Assembly (NCBI GenBank): GCA_016219015.1
Contig: JACRCL010000005.1
Coordinates: forward strand, 44,583-108,582
Reading direction: 5' to 3'
DNA: 64,000 nucleotides
Origin: Deltaproteobacteria bacterium
GTDB taxonomy: Bacteria; Desulfobacterota; GWC2-55-46
Shown: positions 46,015-54,714 of the stretch, piece by piece
How the letters are laid out: each line of letters starts with the position of its first letter
Position numbering within the stretch: the stretch's first letter is position 1
The notes under the pieces: model-generated
The model's input: the letters and a program-made list of their open reading frames with translations, nothing else
What the model was told of the DNA's origin: nothing
The model's database searches: none
Translations under genes and position numbers: made by a program

Positions 46015-46467
46015 ATGACGCTTGAGAGATGGCACCCGTTGAGGGAACTGGAGTCGATGAAAAGGGAGATGGACAAGATATGGGAGGACCTTTTTATACC
46101 CCGCAGGGAACCCTGGAAAAGGCAGCCCGAGACCGCCGGGACGGTGTCGCCGGCCATAGACATAATAGACAGGGAGAGCGAGGTGCTGGTCAAGGCCGAG
46201 ATGCCCGGGGTCGCCAGAGAAGATATCGACATCTCCATGAACGACTCGACCCTGTCGATAAAGGGGGAGCTTAAAACAGAAACGGAAGCGAGGGAGAACT
46301 ACGCCTACTCGGAGAGGAACTACCGCTACTTCGCGAGGTCGATAAGCATACCTTTCAAGATAAGCCCCGATAAGATAAAGGCGAGCCTCAAGGACGGGAT
46401 ACTCTATATCCATATGCCCAAGACGCAGGAGGCCCAGCCCAGGAAGATACAGGTCGAAGTGCTTTAG
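46015..46467 (+). CDS. Hsp20-family small heat-shock protein
   Basis: 150 residues. Alpha-crystallin domain from about 45 to 140: VSPAIDIIDRESEVLVKAEM, PGVAREDIDISMNDSTLSIKG, and ASLKDGILYIHMPK with the C-terminal extension ending IQVEVL (I-x-V anchor). ATP-independent holdase. The upstream open frame to 45895 contains the promoter, so ATG 46015 is used. The stop directly abuts repeat A7. Confidence 0.93.
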   Translation: MTLERWHPLRELESMKREMDKIWEDLFIPRREPWKRQPETAGTVSPAIDIIDRESEVLVKAEMPGVAREDIDISMNDSTLSIKGELKTETEARENYAYSERNYRYFARSISIPFKISPDKIKASLKDGILYIHMPKTQEAQPRKIQVEVL

Positions 46468-46701
46468 CAGGCTGCTGAAAAAGCCCAATCTGCGGCGTCG
46501 TCTTCAAAATTCGTCATTGCGACGTACAAGGTAAGTACGACTTATTCCTCATTTTTCGACTCCTTGCATCTTGAACACGCATAGCGAGCGCATTACACGC
46601 TGCTTGCAGCGGGGTTTAGCGAGCGAATCGAAATTTTTTCCTTATGTGTCGAAGACTCCCCGCAGCTTGCTGCGGGGAGATTCAACTTTTTGAGCAGCCT
46701 G
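46468..46701. repeat. A-family repeat interrupted by a C-family repeat (A7)
   Basis: Left end caggctgctgaaaaagccca, right end actttttgagcagcctg, but the element is split at 46571-46685 by a complete C-family repeat. In the uninterrupted copies gcatctggagctttttgag is continuous; here the C repeat replaces the ggag. It begins at the first base after the Hsp20 stop codon. Confidence 0.9.
46571..46685 (+). repeat. C-family repeat nested in A7 (C2)
   Basis: ttgaacacgcatagcgagcg ... tgcggggagattcaa. Ends form a TTGAA/TTCAA inverted repeat. Two internal hairpins: cgctgcttgcagcg and ccccgcagcttgctgcgggg, with agcgagcgaatcgaaattt between. Confidence 0.9.
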
Positions 46702-46749
46702 ATGTGATTTTGAGTTTTTCAGTTAGAGAAGCGGGCCCTTCCCGCCCTG

Positions 46750-46803
46750 GCCGGCCACTCCCCAAACCCTACACCTGCCGCGTATAGGGGAGACGGCCGG
46801 CCA
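46750..46803 (-). terminator. long inverted repeat after the gene at 46806
   Basis: GGCCGGCC-act-CCCC and GGGG-agac-GGCCGGCC, separated by about 23 bases. It follows the minus-strand gene at 46806 and can fold into a strong stem, but lacks a T-run; it may be a transcript-end or pause structure. Confidence 0.4.
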
Positions 46804-46805
46804 TC

Positions 46806-47195
46806 CTATTCATCTCCACCCGGCCCAATGATATCGTCCGGGGCTATTGTCCAGACCGTTATGCCGAGCCGCTTCGATATCCTAAGGGCCCTGTCAAGGA
46901 ACCTCCTGTCCCCTTCTCCTTCCATGATAAGCAGTATCCCCGGCCTCTTCTCGGTCATGATGGAATAATAGAGCGCCTGTCCTACGGCCTCGGCCCATTT
47001 GGGCGCGAAATCGACCTCGACCGCGAACTCCGGTGTAACGCAGTCCACACGTGTCCTGTCCGGGAGGGCGTACTCCATGACGCCACCGGCCTTCCTGCAC
47101 CACTTCTCCTGAAACGCCCTCTCTTTGTAAGGCCTTGCCTCAAGCCGGGGGCAGAGGATCAGAAGCACAGTCAATATCAAAAGGGCCCTTTTCAT
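46806..47195 (-). CDS. secreted protein with a PD-(D/E)XK-like nuclease fold
   Basis: 129 residues. A signal peptide (LLILTVLLILCPRLEA) precedes EKWCRKAGGVMEYALPDRTRVDC, then VEVDFAPKWAEAVGQALYY, and an alpha/beta end. The E-x-D...K-W-x-E-A-x-G-Q-A pattern matches a family of small proteobacterial proteins with restriction-endonuclease-like topology. Whether it is catalytic in the periplasm is unknown. Two Cys could form a disulfide. It lies 105 bases downstream of cstA on the same strand. Confidence 0.65.
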   Translation of the reverse strand: MKRALLILTVLLILCPRLEARPYKERAFQEKWCRKAGGVMEYALPDRTRVDCVTPEFAVEVDFAPKWAEAVGQALYYSIMTEKRPGILLIMEGEGDRRFLDRALRISKRLGITVWTIAPDDIIGPGGDE

Positions 47196-47300
47196 TTGAA
47201 AAAGAAAGTATAGCGGAAGTTTTCCAGCCCGCAGGGCTTGATTCTTGGTTCTTGTTTGCGGAAGCGAAGATGAGAGAAAAGGAAGGAAAAGGCTTGCTGA

Positions 47301-49223
47301 TTACTCGTTATCTACCGGCTCAGGCTCGGCAGCTATGACGCTCGCGGGGTAGAGCGCCCACCATTTAATGACCGAGTCGGCCACGGCCGTTATCGCGAGC
47401 CCGGCCATGACCGCTACGAGGATGGAATCGAGCCTGAAGGTGAACGCGTCCTTCGGGTCCACGGCAAGGGCCGCCTTCTTGGCGAATATCCAGAAGAGCT
47501 CCCATGAGGCGGTAACGGTCATTATGAACATGAATACCATGGGCACGAGCGTGACCCAGGCATACCGCGCCTTGCCCATCTTCAACAGTATCGTGGTGCC
47601 GACGCAGAGCGCGAGCGCGGCCAGAAGCTGGTTTGCCACGCCGAACATCGGCCAGATGGTGGCAACGGACCCCGAGCTTATGAGAAAACCCCATGAGGCC
47701 ACGACAAGCGCGCTCGTAATCACCGTGCCGGGCATCCAGTCGGTTTTGGCAAGCGGCCTGTAGAAGTAGCCGCCGAGCTCCTGGAGGATGAAGCGCGCGA
47801 CCCGAGTGCCGGTATCGACCGTTGTAAGGATGAAGAGCGCCTCGAACATGAGCGCGAAGTTGTACCAGTAGGGCATGAGCCCCCTCATGCCGGGCAGCCC
47901 CGAGAATATATACGCCATGCCAACGGCAAGGGAGACCGCCCCTCCCGGCCTGCCCGCCACGCTCACCCCCACGGTATTGGAAAGCTCCTGTATGTTCTGC
48001 GGCGGGAACCCGAGCGAAGCGAGGGCATCAAAGGAAAGTGTCGTATTTATCGCGAAGTAATCACCGGGTATCAATACCGTGGCCGCTATCACCGCTATGA
48101 CGGCCACGAACCCCTCCGCGAGCATCGCTCCGAAGCCTATGAGCCTTATGTCCCCCTCGCTCTTTATCATCTTGGGGGTCGTGCCGGAGGCTATCAGCGA
48201 GTGGAAGCCGGAGATCGCGCCGCAGGCTATCGTGATGAACATGAACGGGAAGAGAGTGCCCGGTATCACCGGGCCGCCCCCGTCGATGAACCTCGTGAAC
48301 GCCGGCATCTGTATCTGCGGGGCCATGAATATGACCCCTGCCGCGAGTATGAGGACCGTGCCTATCTTCAGATACGTCGAGAGGTAGTCCCTCGGGCACA
48401 GGAGCATCCAGACCGGGAGCACCGAGGCTACGAACCCGTAGGCGGCTATTATCAATACTATCGTGTTCCTGTCGAGCGAGAAGAACCGCTCCAGCGGAGA
48501 GCCGGGGATGTGCCTGCCCCAGAGGACGGCCGCCAGGAGGAGGGCTACGCCTATTACGCTCACCTCGGCGACCCTGCCCTTCCTTATCTTATAGAGGTAC
48601 AGGCCCATGAACAGGGCTATGGGGATGGTGGAGAATATCGTGAACGCGCCCCACGGGCTCCTGTAAAGGGCGTTCACCACGGCAAGCCCGAGGCCAGCGA
48701 GCGCGACGATTATGATAAAGAGTATGGCCAGCGCGGCGGTGACTCCGGCCACCGGGCCGACCTCGTTTTTGGCTATCTGGGCGAGAGAAGCGCCGTTCCT
48801 CCTTACCGATGCGAGGAGTATGACGGTATCATGGACGGCGCCGCCGAAGACCGCTCCGATGAGTATCCAGAGGAAACCCGGCAAATACCCGAACTGGGCC
48901 GCGAGCACCGGGCCTATGAGCGGCCCCGCCCCGGCTATGGCCGCGAAGTGGTGGCCGAATAGCACGAGCGTGTGCGTCGGGTGGTAGTCCCTGCCGTCTT
49001 CGAGCTTTATGGCGGGGGTCTTCCTCCGTTCATCCACGGCCAGTATCTTCGCGGTCAGGAAAGCTCCGTAGACCCTGTAGGCTATTATGAAAAAGCAGGC
49101 TGCCGAGATGACGAGCCAGAGCGCGTTCACGCTCTCCGAGGGGTTTATTACGCGGGTGACCACCCCGAACGAGAAGGCGAAGACAACGGATAGGGCGGCG
49201 AGTATTATTTTGGACTGCTTCAT
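47301..49223 (-). CDS. cstA: carbon-starvation protein A family transporter
   Basis: About 640 residues with 16-18 membrane helices. HPTHTLVLFGHHFAAIAGAGP, GAVFGGAVHDTVILLASVR, HSLIASGTTPKMI and WPMFGVANQLLAALAL are CstA/BtsT signatures; the family takes up pyruvate and/or peptides. ATG 49223 (KQSKIILAALS) is the natural start. A second in-frame ATG at 49238 lies inside repeat C3, which directly abuts the gene and has probably replaced its leader; neither start has a clear ribosome binding site. Confidence 0.92.
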   Translation of the reverse strand: MKQSKIILAALSVVFAFSFGVVTRVINPSESVNALWLVISAACFFIIAYRVYGAFLTAKILAVDERRKTPAIKLEDGRDYHPTHTLVLFGHHFAAIAGAGPLIGPVLAAQFGYLPGFLWILIGAVFGGAVHDTVILLASVRRNGASLAQIAKNEVGPVAGVTAALAILFIIIVALAGLGLAVVNALYRSPWGAFTIFSTIPIALFMGLYLYKIRKGRVAEVSVIGVALLLAAVLWGRHIPGSPLERFFSLDRNTIVLIIAAYGFVASVLPVWMLLCPRDYLSTYLKIGTVLILAAGVIFMAPQIQMPAFTRFIDGGGPVIPGTLFPFMFITIACGAISGFHSLIASGTTPKMIKSEGDIRLIGFGAMLAEGFVAVIAVIAATVLIPGDYFAINTTLSFDALASLGFPPQNIQELSNTVGVSVAGRPGGAVSLAVGMAYIFSGLPGMRGLMPYWYNFALMFEALFILTTVDTGTRVARFILQELGGYFYRPLAKTDWMPGTVITSALVVASWGFLISSGSVATIWPMFGVANQLLAALALCVGTTILLKMGKARYAWVTLVPMVFMFIMTVTASWELFWIFAKKAALAVDPKDAFTFRLDSILVAVMAGLAITAVADSVIKWWALYPASVIAAEPEPVDNE

Positions 49224-49227
49224 CTTT

Positions 49228-49345
49228 TGAACACGCATAGCGAGCGCATTCCCAGCAGCTTGCTGCGGGGTTTAGCGAGCGAATCGAAATCGAAATCTTC
49301 CTTATGTGTCGAAGATTCCCCGCAGCTTGCTGCGGGGAGATTCAA
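49228..49345 (+). repeat. C-family repeat (C3)
   Basis: ttgaacacgcatagcgagcg ... tgcggggagattcaa with both internal hairpins and a small duplication (cgaaatcgaaatc). It lies 5 bases upstream of the cstA start codon. Confidence 0.9.
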
Positions 49346-49534
49346 TGAAAGTACCTGTTTGACTTATTTTAAGGCATAGGCCTCAGGCTGTCAATCACTA
49401 TGCAAAAGCGTCGGCCCGTCAATCTTTTGACCATTAAAAAACAAATAATCCAAAATTAAAAATTTGCCCCGGCTGTTGTAATTTCCTCCGGGCTGCTATA
49501 TGATTTAAACGATTTAAATTAAAAGGAGGTAGAA

Positions 49535-49912
49535 ATGAAGAAGATACTTTTGGCACTGATGGTCCTGGTGTTCTCTTCGGCTATTTCCATCGCGAGGGCC
49601 GAGGACGCGGCGCAGAGCCAGCCCGCGGGGGACGAGGCCCAGAAATCCGAATCCCTTCAGGAAAGAGGACAGTTCCTCGAGAAGAGGGGCGAACAGCTCG
49701 ATAGGAAAAGCGACAGGCTCGATAGAAAGAGCGACGCCCTCGAAAAGAAGTCCGAGTCCCTTGAGGCTGAGGGCAAGGTAAAAGCGGCCAACGCGGTCGA
49801 GACAAAGGCAAAGAGGCTGGACAGGAAGGGCAAAAGGCTCGACAGGAAGTCCCGCCGCCTGGAGCGCAGGGGCGAAAGGATGGAGAAGGCCGGGGCGGTC
49901 ACGGGCAAATAA
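49535..49912 (+). CDS. secreted charged repeat protein
   Basis: 125 residues. Signal peptide (ILLALMVLVFSSAISIARA), then about 90 residues built from seven-residue units of the form LDRKSDR / LEKKSES / LDRKGKR, giving an extremely charged coiled coil without aromatic residues. AAAGGAGG precedes ATG 49535. Repeat C4 and a strong terminator follow. I recognise no named family; the design suggests a long periplasmic helix. Confidence 0.75.
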   Translation: MKKILLALMVLVFSSAISIARAEDAAQSQPAGDEAQKSESLQERGQFLEKRGEQLDRKSDRLDRKSDALEKKSESLEAEGKVKAANAVETKAKRLDRKGKRLDRKSRRLERRGERMEKAGAVTGK

Positions 49913-49922
49913 TCCGTCACTT

Positions 49923-49985
49923 TTGAACACGCACAGCGAGCGAATCGAAATCTTCCTTATGTGTCGAAGATTCCCCGCAGATTCA
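49923..49985 (+). repeat. C-family repeat, internally deleted (C4)
   Basis: ttgaacacgcacagcgagcg ... cgaagattccccgcagattca; the hairpin arms of the second palindrome are gone, leaving a 63-base remnant. Confidence 0.85.
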
Positions 49986-49991
49986 TAACGA

Positions 49992-50029
49992 AGGCGCGGG
50001 CAGGGCACCTGCCCGCGCCTGTTTTTTTA
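49992..50029 (+). terminator. intrinsic terminator of the charged repeat protein gene
   Basis: AGGCGCGGGCAGG-gca-CCTGCCCGCGCCT followed by G and T7. Confidence 0.93.
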
Positions 50030-50041
50030 TCTTATTCGAGG

Positions 50042-50166
50042 GTGCTAAAAATTAGGAATTTTTTCTGAAGTCAAGGAAGGGCGGAAATAAAAAGCGCAGC
50101 ATTTGTCCATTTTTATTTTCGGCCTGACGCAGAGGTCAGGAAAAAGAACAATTTTTAGAGGTAGCC
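50042..50166. repeat. B-family repeat (B5)
   Basis: gtgctaaaaattaggaattt ... acaatttttagaggtagcc; middle identical in large part to B6 (ttctgaagtcaaggaagggc, aataaaaagcgcagca). Confidence 0.9.
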
Positions 50167-50191
50167 TATAAATACCACAGGTTAAAACCCC

Positions 50192-50368
50192 TTACTCATC
50201 GCCCGTAATCCAGTCGGGCTTCCCGCCCTTCAGATATTTCTCGGGGTCCCGCTCGAACCTATCCTTGCAGCCCTTACCGCAGAAGTAATAGAGCTTTCCT
50301 CCATGTTCATATCTGAAAGGGGCCTTCTCCTCGTCGAGCACCATCCCGCAGACAGGGTCTTTTGTCAT
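50192..50368 (-). CDS. small YHS-domain protein
   Basis: 58 residues, starting at ATG 50368 with AGGAGG seven bases upstream. It begins MTKDPVCGMVLDEEKA and continues with GGKLYYFCGKGCKDRFERDP, a textbook YHS domain with one Cys in PVCGM and two in YFCGKGC. YHS/TRASH modules bind metal ions, often copper, and appear in metal-trafficking proteins and P-type ATPases. It ends WITGDE. It lies downstream of tldD on the same strand but is separated by repeats C5 and A8. The efflux locus at 1-9.5 kb is a possible functional partner (inference). Confidence 0.85.
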   Translation of the reverse strand: MTKDPVCGMVLDEEKAPFRYEHGGKLYYFCGKGCKDRFERDPEKYLKGGKPDWITGDE

Positions 50369-50421
50369 GATGTGGCCTCCTGAAAAGAACTAAAAGGTCG
50401 CTGAAAAAAACTCAAAATTTA

Positions 50422-50535
50422 TTGAATCTCCCCGCAGCAAGCTGCGGGGAATCTTCGACACAAAAGGAAAAAATTTCGATTCGCTCGCTAAACCCCGCCG
50501 CAAGCAGCGGGGAATGCGCTCGCTGTGCGTGTTCA
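50422..50535 (-). repeat. C-family repeat, reverse orientation (C5)
   Basis: ttgaatctccccgcagcaag ... cgctgtgcgtgttca. The only copy in this orientation. It sits exactly between the extra arm (gctgaaaaaaactcaaaattt) and the main body of A8, i.e. inserted in an A-family element. Confidence 0.9.
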
Positions 50536-50657
50536 GGCTGCTCAAAAAGCTCCAGATGCAAGGCCCCCACTGAAATCGAGAAGCTTAGGAATGAGGCGTA
50601 CTTCTGTACGCTGTGCGCTTTGATGACAACGCAGCAGATGGGCTTTTTCAGCTGCCT
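50534..50657. repeat. A-family palindromic repeat (A8)
   Basis: caggctgctcaaaaagctcc ... gggctttttcagctgcctg. Its right end overlaps the last codons of tldD: the TGA stop is part of the repeat's terminal sequence read on the minus strand. Confidence 0.88.
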
Positions 50658-52039
50658 GCCCCACCGACGATTATCTCCGGTATCCTCAAGGTAGGCTGCG
50701 CGTCCGCGACCGGCACGCCCTGGTTGTCCTTGCCGCAGGTCCCGATGCCGAAGCCGAGGTCGCTGCCGACCATGTCGATGGTCATGAGGACCTCCGGGCC
50801 GTTGCCCGTAAGGGTGGCGCCCCGGACCGGCTCGCCGACCTTGCCCTTGTCTATCATGTAGCCTTCGGTTATCTCGAAGACGAAATCTCCGTTGACGGTA
50901 TTTACCTGCCCGCCTCCCATCTTCTTCACGAAAAGGCCTTTATCGAGGGAGCGGACTATCGCGTCCGGGTCCATATCACCCGGCGCTATTATCGTATTGG
51001 TCATCCTCGGTATGGGCCTGTAATGGTACGACTCCCTCCTGCCGTTCCCTGTCGAGGCTACCCCGGCCTTCATGGCGCTCAATCTGTCGTGCATATAGCT
51101 CTTAAGGACCCCCTTTTCAACGAGCACGGTCCTCTGCGCCTTTGTCCCCTCGTCGTCGAAAAAGAAAGACCCCCTCTTGTAAGGTATGGTGGGGTCGTCG
51201 AGCACCGTTACCACCGGGGAGGCGACCTTCCCGTTCAGCTTGCCCGAGTAGACCGACAGGTCCTGCATGGCGAGGTCCGCCTCCAACCCGTGGCCGACCG
51301 CCTCGTGTATCATGGTGCCCCCGGCCTCGCTCGACAATATCACGCCCATCCTGCCTCCGGGGGCCCTGCGCGCGCCGAGCATCATTATGGCCCTTCTCGC
51401 CGCCACTTCCGCCACGGCCTCCGGCGGGGTCTCATCGAATATCTCAAGGCCGATGGAGCCGCCTAAAGGCTCATAGCCGGTCTGCATGACACCGTCGGAG
51501 CCCGATACGGCGTTGCATAAGAATATGAGCCCGGTCTTTTCCTCCTCCGCCCACTCGCCCGTTGAATTCACGGCGGCCATTTTCTTGTAGCCGTCGCCGT
51601 AGACGACCTTGACCTGCCTTATCCTCTTATCGATCCCCCAGGCGGTCGAGTTCGCCCTGTTCACGTATTTGACCTTCTCGGAGAGGTCGGCCAGGACCGG
51701 GAGCTTCTTTATGTCGAAGCCGGGGGCCTTCTCTTTTTTCATCAGGCCTATTGCCGGGGATAAGCCGCCTTCCTTGACGCCCTTTGCCACGATGGAAGCG
51801 ACCTCAAGGAGAGCCGCCTCTGTAAGGTCGTTCGTGTATGCGTAATAGGTCTTAAACCCGGCTATGACCCTCACGCCGCACCCGCGGTCCCTGCCGGTTA
51901 CGACCTTCTCTATCCTGTTCTCCTCGCATACTATCGAGGTGTTAAAGGTGTCCTCGACGTAGACTTCGGCGAACTCGCCGCCGTTGCTCAACGCGGCCTT
52001 TATTACCTTAAAAGGGTCGAACCCTTCAATAAGACCCAT
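50648..52039 (-). CDS. tldD: TldD-family metalloprotease subunit
   Basis: 463 residues. TldD/PmbA protease family with the TldD zinc motif HEAVGH (245-250) and the conserved ends NGDFVFEITEGYMI and GATLTGNGPEVLM. TldD with TldE (PmbA) makes an ATP-independent protease that degrades unfolded peptides or matures peptide products; no tldE lies in the window. The final residues (AGS) and stop come from repeat A8, so the original C-terminus may have been slightly different. Confidence 0.93.
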   Translation of the reverse strand: MGLIEGFDPFKVIKAALSNGGEFAEVYVEDTFNTSIVCEENRIEKVVTGRDRGCGVRVIAGFKTYYAYTNDLTEAALLEVASIVAKGVKEGGLSPAIGLMKKEKAPGFDIKKLPVLADLSEKVKYVNRANSTAWGIDKRIRQVKVVYGDGYKKMAAVNSTGEWAEEEKTGLIFLCNAVSGSDGVMQTGYEPLGGSIGLEIFDETPPEAVAEVAARRAIMMLGARRAPGGRMGVILSSEAGGTMIHEAVGHGLEADLAMQDLSVYSGKLNGKVASPVVTVLDDPTIPYKRGSFFFDDEGTKAQRTVLVEKGVLKSYMHDRLSAMKAGVASTGNGRRESYHYRPIPRMTNTIIAPGDMDPDAIVRSLDKGLFVKKMGGGQVNTVNGDFVFEITEGYMIDKGKVGEPVRGATLTGNGPEVLMTIDMVGSDLGFGIGTCGKDNQGVPVADAQPTLRIPEIIVGGAGS

Positions 52040-52058
52040 AGCTCCCCTTCCATATCTT

Positions 52059-52259
52059 TCAGGTGGATTTTTTTGACTTCTTATCCCTGGGCTCGTACAT
52101 CTGGCAGTCGAGCCCCGAGGACTTCAGGACCACGGCCGAGGGGAGCTCCCTGCTCTTGAAGCTCAACGCCTTGCACCCCCTCGGGAAGAACTCGTCCCAT
52201 GTCACGTAAAAGTGCCGGCATTTGAAGCAGTCGAGCCTCTCCCCTGCCCTGTTGCCCAT
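52059..52259 (-). CDS. small Cys-rich conserved protein
   Basis: 66 residues. LDCFKCRHFYVTWDEFFPRGC is a conserved motif followed by ALSFKSRELPSAVVLKSSGLDC; four Cys could hold zinc or iron. The family is frequent in Deltaproteobacteria and relatives without known role. Start chosen at ATG 52259 with GAGG upstream, because the longer frame overlaps prpB. It lies between prpB and tldD on the same strand. Confidence 0.75.
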   Translation of the reverse strand: MGNRAGERLDCFKCRHFYVTWDEFFPRGCKALSFKSRELPSAVVLKSSGLDCQMYEPRDKKSKKST

Positions 52260-52266
52260 CTTGACC

Positions 52267-53085
52267 TCAGCCCTCGTATTTAAGCAGCCTGTAAAGCTCC
52301 TCCCTTGTCTGCATCCTGTCAAGGAGGTTTCTCTGCGTACCCGAGGCCTTAAGCTCCTTTAGCGCTCCTTCGATCGCCTTCATTGCGATCCTGAAGCACG
52401 TCATCGGGAATATCACGATAGAGTAGCCCATTTCACTGAATTCGTCCATTGTGATGTACGGGGTCTTGCCGAACTCGGTCATGTTCGCCATTAGCGGGGC
52501 GTTGACCCTTTTTGAGAATTCCCGGAACTCCTCTTTTGTCTCAAGGGCCTCGGGGAATATCATATCGGCCCCTGCCTCAATGTAGAGGTTGGCCCTCTCG
52601 ACCGCGTCGCCGAGGCCCGCCACGGCCCTTGAGTCGGTCCGGGCTATTATGAGAAAGTCCTTGTCCTGCCGCGCCGAGGCCGCGGCCTTTATCTTCTCCG
52701 CGAACTCACCCGGAGGCACGACCCTTTTGCCGGGCAGGTGGCCGCATTTTTTCGGGAACTCCTGGTCCTCTATCTGCACCGCCTCAGCCCCGGCCTCCTC
52801 GAACCTCCTTACGGCCTCCTTAACCTCGGTTGTATCGCCGAAGCCCGTATCGATATCCACGATGACCGGTATCTCGACGGCCTTTATGATGCTTGACGCG
52901 AGCCTGACGGTATCTTCGAGCGTTAGCAGCCCAACATCCGGAAGCCCGTTGGAGTTGGAAAGGCCCGCGCCCGATACATAAAGCGCCTCGAAGCCCGCGC
53001 GCTCTATCATCAGGGCGGAGGCCGCGTTGAAGGCCCCTGGCACAGGGAGCGTCTTTCCTGAAAGCCCTCTAAGCCTGCCCCTCAT
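52267..53085 (-). CDS. prpB: 2-methylisocitrate lyase
   Basis: 272 residues of the isocitrate-lyase/PEP-mutase family. LPVPGAFNAASALMIERAGF, VDIDTGFGD and the catalytic loop KKCGHLPGK (112-120). Splits 2-methylisocitrate to pyruvate and succinate in propionate breakdown. The start overlaps the prpD stop (ATGA). A PEP-phosphonomutase-like paralog is possible, but the prpD neighbour supports PrpB. Confidence 0.88.
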   Translation of the reverse strand: MRGRLRGLSGKTLPVPGAFNAASALMIERAGFEALYVSGAGLSNSNGLPDVGLLTLEDTVRLASSIIKAVEIPVIVDIDTGFGDTTEVKEAVRRFEEAGAEAVQIEDQEFPKKCGHLPGKRVVPPGEFAEKIKAAASARQDKDFLIIARTDSRAVAGLGDAVERANLYIEAGADMIFPEALETKEEFREFSKRVNAPLMANMTEFGKTPYITMDEFSEMGYSIVIFPMTCFRIAMKAIEGALKELKASGTQRNLLDRMQTREELYRLLKYEG

Positions 53086-54473
53086 CTGGCCACGCGCCTG
53101 CCTTTGGCGAAGAGCCTGAGCATCTCCCTCGTATCCTTCATCTCCTCAAGCCTCCAAAGGAACTCGAGCACGGAGTCCGTTTCCTTGTTCGTGAAATACC
53201 ACTGCCCGAGGTTCCTGAACTTCTCCTCCACCTCGACGTCCGTCAAAGGGTTCCTCGGGTGCCCCTTGGGGTATATTATCTCTTTCGTGAGGTAGCCGCC
53301 TGACTTGAGCCTTACCTCTATCCTGTTCGGTATCGCCTCCGGGTAGAGCCTGTCGAGGTCTCCATCGACCTCGACCTTTACCTTATCGACAAGCCCGAGG
53401 AGCTTTTCGTCATTGAGCCTGTCCGTGAAAGTCGATAGGTTTATGTTGCCGTCGAGTAGCGCGGCGGCCACGCAGAAAGGCAGGCTGTGGTCGGCGGTCT
53501 CCCTCGTCTTCGGCCTCCACCTCTCCTTGCCCGAGCCGATTATCTCGTAGCCCGCCCTGAAGGTCTTTACGGTCACGGATTCTATATCCGAGGCATCCTC
53601 TATCTCCCTTGAAAGCTCTATCGCCGCGCCTATGGCGCTCTGGGAGTGGTACTCGGCCGGGTAATATTTTATGTATGTCTTTGTTATCCTGTATCGGTCG
53701 TCTTTTTTCGAGGCCAGGTCCTTGAGCTCGAAAGGCCCCGAGACGAGATTGAAGAACCCGAACTCCCCCTCGAATACGGGCGCGGGCCCGGTGATGCCTC
53801 CGCGCGCGAGGAGCGCGGCGAAGACAGCGTTACGGGCGGCGTTGGCGAAGGCGCACCCCTTCCACATCGAAAGCTCCCCTGCCCGTGTCTGCCTCAAGGC
53901 CGGGGAGGCTGTCCCGGCTATGTTCAGGGCGTGCGCTGTCTCGTCCTTCGATAGACCCAAAAGCATTGACGCGGCGATTGTTGCCGAGAACGCGCCGTAG
54001 GTCACGTGGTCCCAGCCCCTGGCCCTTAATGACGCGGCGTCGCACAGGGCGCACTGAAGCTCGTATGCGGCAACTATCGCCGTTATGAGGTCTTCACCGC
54101 TACGCCCTATAACCTCAGAGGCCGCGATAGCGGCCGGTATGTTGTCGGACGGGTGCGCGGGCTCCTTTGAAAGATAGGTGTCGTTGTAGTCGAGGTACCT
54201 GACCATTATGCCGTTGGCGAATGCCGCGAAATCAGGGGTGGTGGGGTGATCGACGCCGATTATCGTCGCCCCGCCTCCGCGCTCGGTCACCATAGATTGG
54301 GGGGCGACGGTCCTTGCCGCGTGCGCCGGGGGGCTATTGTGGCCGCCGAGGAGGCACGCGAAAGAGTCTATGACCCGCCTCTTCGCCTCATGCACCGCGT
54401 CATTGGAGATATCCTTGAACTTGAGGTCAAGGCCCCACGCGGCTATCCTCTCGGCCAAAGTCTTTCCTGACAT
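53082..54473 (-). CDS. prpD: MmgE/PrpD-family 2-methylcitrate dehydratase
   Basis: 463 residues. DSFACLLGGHNSPPAHAA, VRYLDYNDTYLSKEPAHPSDNI and KYYPAEYHSQSAIGAAIEL are MmgE/PrpD motifs. Dehydrates 2-methylcitrate in the methylcitrate cycle. ATG 54473 has GGAGGAAGTC upstream; a longer in-frame start at 54539 lacks one. Methylcitrate synthase (prpC) is not in the window. Confidence 0.88.
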   Translation of the reverse strand: MSGKTLAERIAAWGLDLKFKDISNDAVHEAKRRVIDSFACLLGGHNSPPAHAARTVAPQSMVTERGGGATIIGVDHPTTPDFAAFANGIMVRYLDYNDTYLSKEPAHPSDNIPAAIAASEVIGRSGEDLITAIVAAYELQCALCDAASLRARGWDHVTYGAFSATIAASMLLGLSKDETAHALNIAGTASPALRQTRAGELSMWKGCAFANAARNAVFAALLARGGITGPAPVFEGEFGFFNLVSGPFELKDLASKKDDRYRITKTYIKYYPAEYHSQSAIGAAIELSREIEDASDIESVTVKTFRAGYEIIGSGKERWRPKTRETADHSLPFCVAAALLDGNINLSTFTDRLNDEKLLGLVDKVKVEVDGDLDRLYPEAIPNRIEVRLKSGGYLTKEIIYPKGHPRNPLTDVEVEEKFRNLGQWYFTNKETDSVLEFLWRLEEMKDTREMLRLFAKGRRVAR

Positions 54474-54714
54474 GACTTCCTCCGTTTTCGCCGGGCGGCA
54501 TGGGGGCTGGAACTCTATCCAGCCCATAACGCCGTCCACACAAAAAAACTATAGCTTAGAACCACTGTAAGGGCAAGGGGTTAGGCCCTGAATCATTAAA
54601 TAAAACGAGGCTCCACTTTGGGTACTCGTAATTAGCGTTAAGTATAAGATTAACCTCCTTGACAAAACCCTGCCGCAGGATAAGCTTTAATCAAAACAAA
54701 AGGGAAGGATAGAT

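Noticed and set aside
19168..50535. C-family repeats as CRISPR or phage attachment sites
   Set aside because: Copies are dispersed, palindromic and vary in internal deletions; there are no regular spacers, no cas genes and no integrase gene.
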